From Begonia masoniana (Eukaryota > Streptophyta > Magnoliopsida > Cucurbitales > Begoniaceae), in assembly GCA_022432975.1 (NCBI GenBank), contig CM039516.1, forward strand, positions 35,365,157-35,429,156: a stretch of DNA of 64,000 nt, written 5' to 3'. Shown piece after piece: positions 59,004 through 64,000 of the stretch. Both the position numbers and the translations under genes were made by a program. Each line of letters begins with the position of its first letter. The first letter of the stretch is position 1. The notes beneath the pieces were generated by a model, which had not been told where the DNA came from, searched no databases, and was given only the letters and a program-made list of their open reading frames with translations.

Positions 59004-60833
59004 TCAAAAGTGACTCCATGCTTAACATACATTACCTTGCAAATCATAGATGTATCTTTTGAAGAGGAGCCACAAAGGATACTCGTCCATGAGATTCAAG
59101 ATGTTGTGAAGCAAATTTAATTTCTATTCCAAGTTGTTAAAAGATCTTGAGTTTGATATACTTGTAGTTCTCATCATAAAATCTTAGATGTCGTGAAATA
59201 TCTTTAGTTCGAGCTCAATGGAATAAAGATAGTAAAAGAGAAGCTAGTTGGGAGATCAAATCATAAATGTATGTAAAGTAGCTCCACTTGTTCAATGGTA
59301 CTGTTAAGGTTGTTCTAAATTTCAATCACAAATTCATTAAATGGGAAATTTTAAATTTTTTCTTAATTTTTGCCCTAATTGATATGGCCGTGACAAGGTT
59401 AGTATCAGAGAATATGGACTTATTATACCTTAAGGGGCCGTAGAGTTGCAATATAAATCTACTTACCTATCTTTAAATCTATTTTCTCAAATTTTGGAAG
59501 GAGGAGTCAGTTGTTCAGCGATAAAAGAGAACTGGTAGAGATAATTTGGTCAGAACAATTGTGACGAGCAGGCTACAGGAGACGCGTAGGATTGTACGCC
59601 TTTGAATGCAGTAGCTAATTTGTTAATTAGAAAAAAACGTGTCAGTCTCAATTGATTATATTGATTATGTTAACTAGATACTAAAATCCCTTTTCCAAAA
59701 TCATATATTTCAGGACTTAAATTTTCAAAGTTGATAGATAATACTTATTTCATTTTAAGGAGATGTCAAAAGAAAGAAGACATGAGCGGGTTAAATTCGA
59801 TTTGAAATCCAAAACATATCAAGAACCTAATGATTCATCTTGAATATCTTATACACAAGAATATAAATCTTTGTGTGGCTTCTGAGAAATAGATTACATC
59901 TAATAACTAATTAAGATAAATATAAAATCGTATTAAAATTAAAATAATTAAACTTACATAGCTTTAAATTAAAATAACTCTAAAACAGAGAGAAAACCAT
60001 CTCTGTCATCCCCCTTCCCTCCCAGGTTGTTTCTCTCATCCCCATTAGCACCAAGTTTAAGAAAAAAAAGGGGATAGCGACCAAAGTTAAGCCTTTAATC
60101 CTCTATCAGATTCGTGAATGTTAGAGTAACGAGTGTTTGGATATGTAGAGTTAGAGTAACGAGGTTTGTACGTATTAGTTAGATTAGCTTTCTCGATTTT
60201 TACACTCTCGTCATTACACTTTTCAATATACTATTGTAAATGGGTTTTCGTTTTTCGAATGAACAAGCAATACACAGAACGTTTTTCTTCTTCTTCTCCA
60301 CTGCTCTACCTCATCTCCTTCTTCCTCTCTTTTTCTGCTCTCGTAGTTATCTTTGTCTGAGAAATTCCAACTGTGAACACCTGCTTTGGAACAAAGAAAC
60401 CTTTAGAGCTAATTTATGGAACGGAACTGAATTATTAGTTCAGTTTGATTCCAAAGTTTATAAAAAAAATAAAAGAAAAAAACTTGGCGCAGACGGAGCA
60501 GAGTTGAAGAAAATAAATGTGTGAAAACTTGGAGAAGAGAGAGAGAGATTAAGAGAGATGGACGTGGAGAATATTAAAATGTGGTTGGAAATATCATAAT
60601 AGAGCTTGGAAGAACGAGGTGGCTGAATGATAAAAAGAAACAATTGAAACATTTTAGATAATGTAAAATTGAATTTATTGTGATGACTAAGAATATTATC
60701 AAAAATCATTCAAAAAGTTTTAAAAAATGAAAAATAATTTGACTAGGAGAAGGGAGACAATCAAATTAAATCTATAAATGCACTAACATGCATGTTCCTC
60801 TTACCATTCTCTCGCTCTCGCTCTCCCTCTAGT
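59004..60833. other. Spacer before unit 3
   Basis: Aligns with 29770-30465 plus 33403-33860, with extra sequence at about 59880-60660 resembling parts of 26.5-27.1 kb. GATTA at 59654-59658 is the unoccupied site of the 30466 solo LTR. A broken 39-aa ORF relative starts at 59763. TATAAAT at 60773-60779 is the TATA box of the following Pa copy. Confidence 0.5.
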
Positions 60834-60847
60834 ATGGATTCTGTTAT

Positions 60848-61268
60848 TGTAACGATCCCGACACATCATATATACTTTCATACATAATTATACTTTACAC
60901 GTGTCAAGATCGTATTCATGATCTTCTCCCTCTGGCCAAGGAGCTTCATGTTTTTCCCCGTTCGAACTCAGGACCTGCTAGACTAAAGTCTTACTGGGCA
61001 TGTGAACTGGTACCACTAGACCAGGGCCTTTTTGTACTGGTCTAGTGGTACCAGTTCATATGCCCAGCAGGATTTTAGTCTGTAGGTCTTGGGTTTGAAC
61101 TGGGAAAGACCTAAAACTCCTCGGCCAGAGGGAGAAGATCATGAGTACGATCCTGACACGTGTAAAACGCATCTTACTTTCTAGGGGAAGCATCATTTAC
61201 ATATATTTCATTTCCATCTTCCCCTAAGCTATGTGGGATTGCTCTCAACCCCCTCTCGAGTCGTCACA
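60848..61268 (-). mobile_element. Cassandra-type LTR whose 5S module is replaced by a tRNA-box palindrome
   Basis: 421 bp with exact GTTAT copies at 60843-60847 and 61269-61273. On the minus strand it begins TGTGACGACTCGAGAGGGGG and follows the Cassandra LTR of 6465-6808 for about 105 bases (through GATGCTTCCCCTAGAAAGTA), and it ends GGGATCGTTACA. Where that LTR has its 5S rRNA-like segment, this one has an inverted repeat with arms of about 125 bases (ACACGTGTCA...CCACTAGACCAG, loop GGCCTTTTTGTA). Each arm holds an A box TGGTCTAGTGG (61038-61048 plus; 61023-61013 minus) and a B box-like GGTTTGAAC (61092-61100) or GAGTTCGAAC (60969-60960), pointing outwards. Confidence 0.8.
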
Positions 61269-61494
61269 GTTATTCTTCCTCCTACGCCTAAATCTGGGCC
61301 GCGAAACTTGAAGCCTCGAGATCGACGTCAAAATTAGGGGTGGGCAGAACCGGCCCGGAACCGCAAAACCGGACCAGACCGGCTGTCCGGGCCGGTTCTT
61401 GGCCAGTTCTGCCCACCGTGGAACCGGTTCCGGTTCCATAGATTCGGGAACCGGGAACCGCGGTCCGGTTCCCAGTTCCCTGTACTGGGACCGG

Positions 61495-61590
61495 GAAATC
61501 CCATGGGAGAACCGACCCATGGGTCGGCCCGATGGGTTATCCGACCCATGGGTCGGCCCGGTGGGTTATCCGACCCATGGGTCGGATAAC
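61495..61590. repeat. CGACCCATGGGTCGG palindromes
   Basis: Three tandem copies of CCGACCCATGGGTCGG with about 33-base period, separated by GTGGGTTAT, just inside the left end of the hAT element. Confidence 0.9.
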
Positions 61591-61604
61591 TTAAAAAATT
61601 TAAA

Positions 61605-62105
61605 ATCTCGCCTCTGGTCGCCTCGCCTCGCTTCGCTCTCGCCTCTGGTCGCCTCGCCTCGCTTCGCTCTCGCCTCTGGTCGCCTCGCCTCGCTTCGCTC
61701 TCGCCTCTGGTCGCCTCGCCTCGCTTCGCTCTCGCCTCTGGTCGCCTCGCCTCGCTTCGCTCTCGCCTCTGGTCGCCTCGCCTCGCTTCGCTCTCGCCTC
61801 TGGTCGCCTCGCCTCGCTTCGCTCTCGCCTCTGGTCGCCTCGCCTCGCTTCGCTCTCGCCTCTGGTCGCCTCGCCTCGCTTCGCTCTCGCCTCTGGTCGC
61901 CTCGCCTCGCTTCGCTCTCGCCTCTGGTCGCCTCGCCTCGCTTCGCTCTCGCCTCTGGTCGCCTCGCCTCGCTTCGCTCTCGCCTCTGGTCGCCTCGCCT
62001 CGCTTCGCTCTCGCCTCTGGTCGCCTCGCCTCGCTTCGCTCTCGCCTCTGGTCGCCTCGCCTCGCTTCGCTCTCGCCTCTGGTCGCCTCGCCTCGCTTCG
62101 CTCTC
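61605..62105. repeat. 31-bp GC-rich array, about 16 copies
   Basis: Unit starts CCTCTGGTCGCCTCGCCTCG and continues CTTCGCTCTCG; 31-base period, copies look identical. One and a half further units lie at 62312-62370. Because 3 x 31 = 93, the translation has a 31-residue period. The high GC contrasts with the AT-rich surroundings. Confidence 0.96.
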
Positions 62106-63078
62106 AACTTAAAAACTAAACAACTACTCAGTGTTGTTTCTTTCCCGCAGCCAGACTTAGAAGCCCTAGTTCCCGCGCCGTCTCCGCTCTCGCTGCCTTT
62201 CCTAGCGTTCGCCTGGTCGCCTCTGCTCTCGCTGCTCTGCTGCTCGCGCCGTCTCCATGCTGCCTCTGCTCGCGCCGTCTCCGCTCTCGCTGCCTCTGCT
62301 CGCGCTCGCCTCGCTCTCGCCTCTGGTCGCCTCGCCTCGCTTCGCTCTCGCCTCTGGTCGCCTCGCCTCGCCTCTACTTGCTTGGTCAGAAATTTTTAAA
62401 ATCCAATGTTTGATTGATCTTCTGTGACTTCAAAGGCCGGCGTTCTAACTTGATCAAAGCTCTTACCACTGGTACTCCTCATTTCAGATGCAAATTTTCC
62501 GGTTCCTTTTCTTGTTGCAGATGTTGAGAAATTCTTTCAGCAATGCGATCTTGGTGGTTATCTTCGTACCTGCGAGTGCGAGTTGTTAGAATTGTTTTTT
62601 TAAATTAAAAAAAAATAAAATGCATGGGAGGGAACCGGTTCCACCAGGGACTGGTTCCGGTTTCGGGAAATAAATTCCCGAAACCAACGGTCCGGGCCGG
62701 TTCCAGCCCAGAACCGGCCCGAACCGGACCGTGCCCAGCCCTAGTCAAAATAGATGGAAGGAACAATCTTTGGTAGAGAAAGTTGTCGTCAGAAATCTAG
62801 TCATGAGGGAGATAAGGATCTTGAAGTGCAAAGAGGTTTATAAACCAGACGAGAGATATCCTTTGGAATCGAGTCTGGACACCAAGAAACAATTGGCATT
62901 GGAGTATACAGATGATTCAATGAGCCAAGTTAGGGTTTAAGATTTAAAGTATGTGAATGCTTGGTTTTTCAGATCGACCTTTACATATGCACCTCCTCCG
63001 AGCTCGATTCCGTTGCCACTAAATCTGTTGAAAAAGTGGGTGTCAACCTTCAATTTTGATGCACCTACAATGACCTGA

Positions 63079-63907
63079 TTTTTCAGGGTCAAGAAAGAAA
63101 TTAAAATACTTATGATTTCACTTATATGTTTATTTAATCTTTCTTTTATTTCAACCAACCTTTTTCTATACTATATTCCATCAAAGCTTTTAAAACTTGC
63201 ATGTTCAGCATGGAAATGATAATGAATGGAGGAGAGAATTTTTATTTTTATCTAACATATTAGCAAAATTGTATAAAATTAAATAACCAATAATCAATTT
63301 GATTCTTTGGTAGTTAATTTTTTAAATATGAATTGATAACTAATAACTAGAAGATTGAGCAAATTGAAATAAAACTTTAAGTTAAGTAAGATTGAAAGTG
63401 AATGTTAAAGAAAAGAGTTTCAAAGATCATCTCAATATCTTGATTTAAATAACTTTAACTTAAACCAATAATTTATAGGTTTTTAAAACATTGATTAATT
63501 AATCTAAATCATTGCATTTGAATAGCGTAGATAAACCAATTATATAGAAAGAGAGATGAAAATGAAAACAAGTTTTTAAAAGAAATATTATAAATATTTT
63601 ATTTAAAAAAAAAAGACATGAGAAACTCTTAAACTCAAATTTCACAATTAAAAATATTCAATTTGTCAATATAAAATCGATTCATCAGAAATCAATACGA
63701 TATAAAAGGGGAGTGAATTAAGCTATTAAGATTTTTTTCATACTTAAACCTTGACTCATTTGCAAGTTTAAAGGATTAATTTCCCTCAATCACAATCAAT
63801 ATATTAGCTCTTATAAGCAATCAAATCAACAAGCAAGTAATGAGAGAGAGAGGGTGTTGAAAATAACAGTAGAGAGAATGAAAGGTAATTAATGTTTTAA
63901 CCTAGAG
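63079..63907. other. AT-rich spacer, unit 3
   Basis: Third copy of the spacer at 7202-7968, with an extra stretch at about 63360-63480. Both solo-LTR and Cassandra sites are unoccupied here. Confidence 0.6.
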
Positions 63908-64000
63908 TGGCACGATTCAATTTGGTTTGGTTTCGGTGCAGAATCAAATAAAATCGTGAAATAATGGTTCCTATTATTTGAAACCGAAACCATGAGAATT
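63908..64000. mobile_element. Start of hAT-like element, unit 3 (runs off the window)
   Basis: After ACCTAGAG the sequence continues TGGCACGATTCAATTTGG, like 7969 but missing a few bases of the TAGGGGTGGGG end. Confidence 0.5.

Larger units (their letters stand above)
61335..62743. mobile_element. Non-autonomous hAT transposon with a GC-rich tandem array
   Basis: 1409 bp flanked by exact 8-bp copies GTCAAAAT (61327-61334, 62744-62751). Terminal inverted repeat TAGGGGTGGGCA against TAGGGCTGGGCA (11 of 12), followed by GAACCGGCCCGG-type subterminal repeats on both sides. No transposase is encoded; long ORFs on both strands come from the 31-bp array. The empty site is readable at 6867-6874 in the unit 1 copy. 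hAT identity follows from the 8-bp target copy and the TAGGGNTGGGCA ends. Confidence 0.94.
60834..63078 (+). pseudogene. PNRC-like small protein, copy Pa of unit 3, twice interrupted
   Basis: ATG at 60834 gives MDSVI before an LTR-like element at 60848-61268. The frame resumes in the LPPTPKSGPRNLKPRDRRQN region (61269-61334), then a hAT element (61335-62743) cuts it again. The rest (62744-63078) holds EIRILKCKEVYKPDE, a CAA-to-TAA stop at about 62938 and the APPPSSIPLPLNLLKK tail. Both insertions have exact target copies, so the original order is clear. Not functional. Confidence 0.85.

Noticed and set aside
61334..62112. 257- and 237-codon ORFs on opposite strands
   Set aside because: Products of the 31-bp array inside a non-autonomous hAT element; no transposase motif.

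Overview
This is nuclear DNA from a flowering plant, probably a eudicot, from a gene-poor, repeat-rich region. The evidence is Ty3/gypsy LTR retrotransposons with plant-type tRNA-iMet primer sites, Cassandra TRIM elements carrying 5S rRNA-like sequence, hAT transposons, and plant ALKBH9/10-type coding fragments with GT-AG introns. I cannot name the species.

Most of the window is a tandem segmental duplication, here called units, with transposons inserted after duplication. Unit 1 runs from about 6.8 to 33.86 kb, unit 2 from 33.86 to 60.83 kb, and unit 3 starts at 60.83 kb and runs off the end. Without the large insertions a unit is roughly 11-12 kb. In order it holds a decayed copy (Pa) of a small PNRC-like gene, a minus-strand ALKBH fragment, about 3 kb without a recognised gene, a 39-codon ORF, an intact PNRC-like copy (Pb), and a weak ORF region. 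Positions 4.5-5.9 kb hold a further, partial ALKBH copy.

Mobile elements, left to right: a gypsy integrase remnant split by a solo LTR (48-2366); an LTR-like block (3555-4247); a Cassandra (6141-6808); a full-length, inactive Tekay-like chromovirus (13337-26097) containing a solo LTR (18451-21365); solo LTRs at 30466-33402, 34447-39948 (containing 36258-38915) and 48807-56184 (containing 50584-55955); a rearranged Cassandra (40420-41409); two palindromic LTR-like elements with tRNA-like pol III boxes (44112-44593, 60848-61268); and a non-autonomous hAT (61335-62743). Most are flanked by target-site duplications, and the matching unoccupied site can be read in the sister unit.

The only protein-coding genes that look intact are the two Pb copies (27465-27839, 56675-57049). 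The ALKBH copies and the retrotransposon polyproteins are all broken. The LTRs carry fast-evolving tandem arrays: a 21-bp TGACGTCA array of about 2.2 kb, about 100 copies of a pentamer, ten copies of a 50-bp unit and sixteen copies of a 31-bp unit. Long open frames over these arrays come from the repeat period and are not genes.
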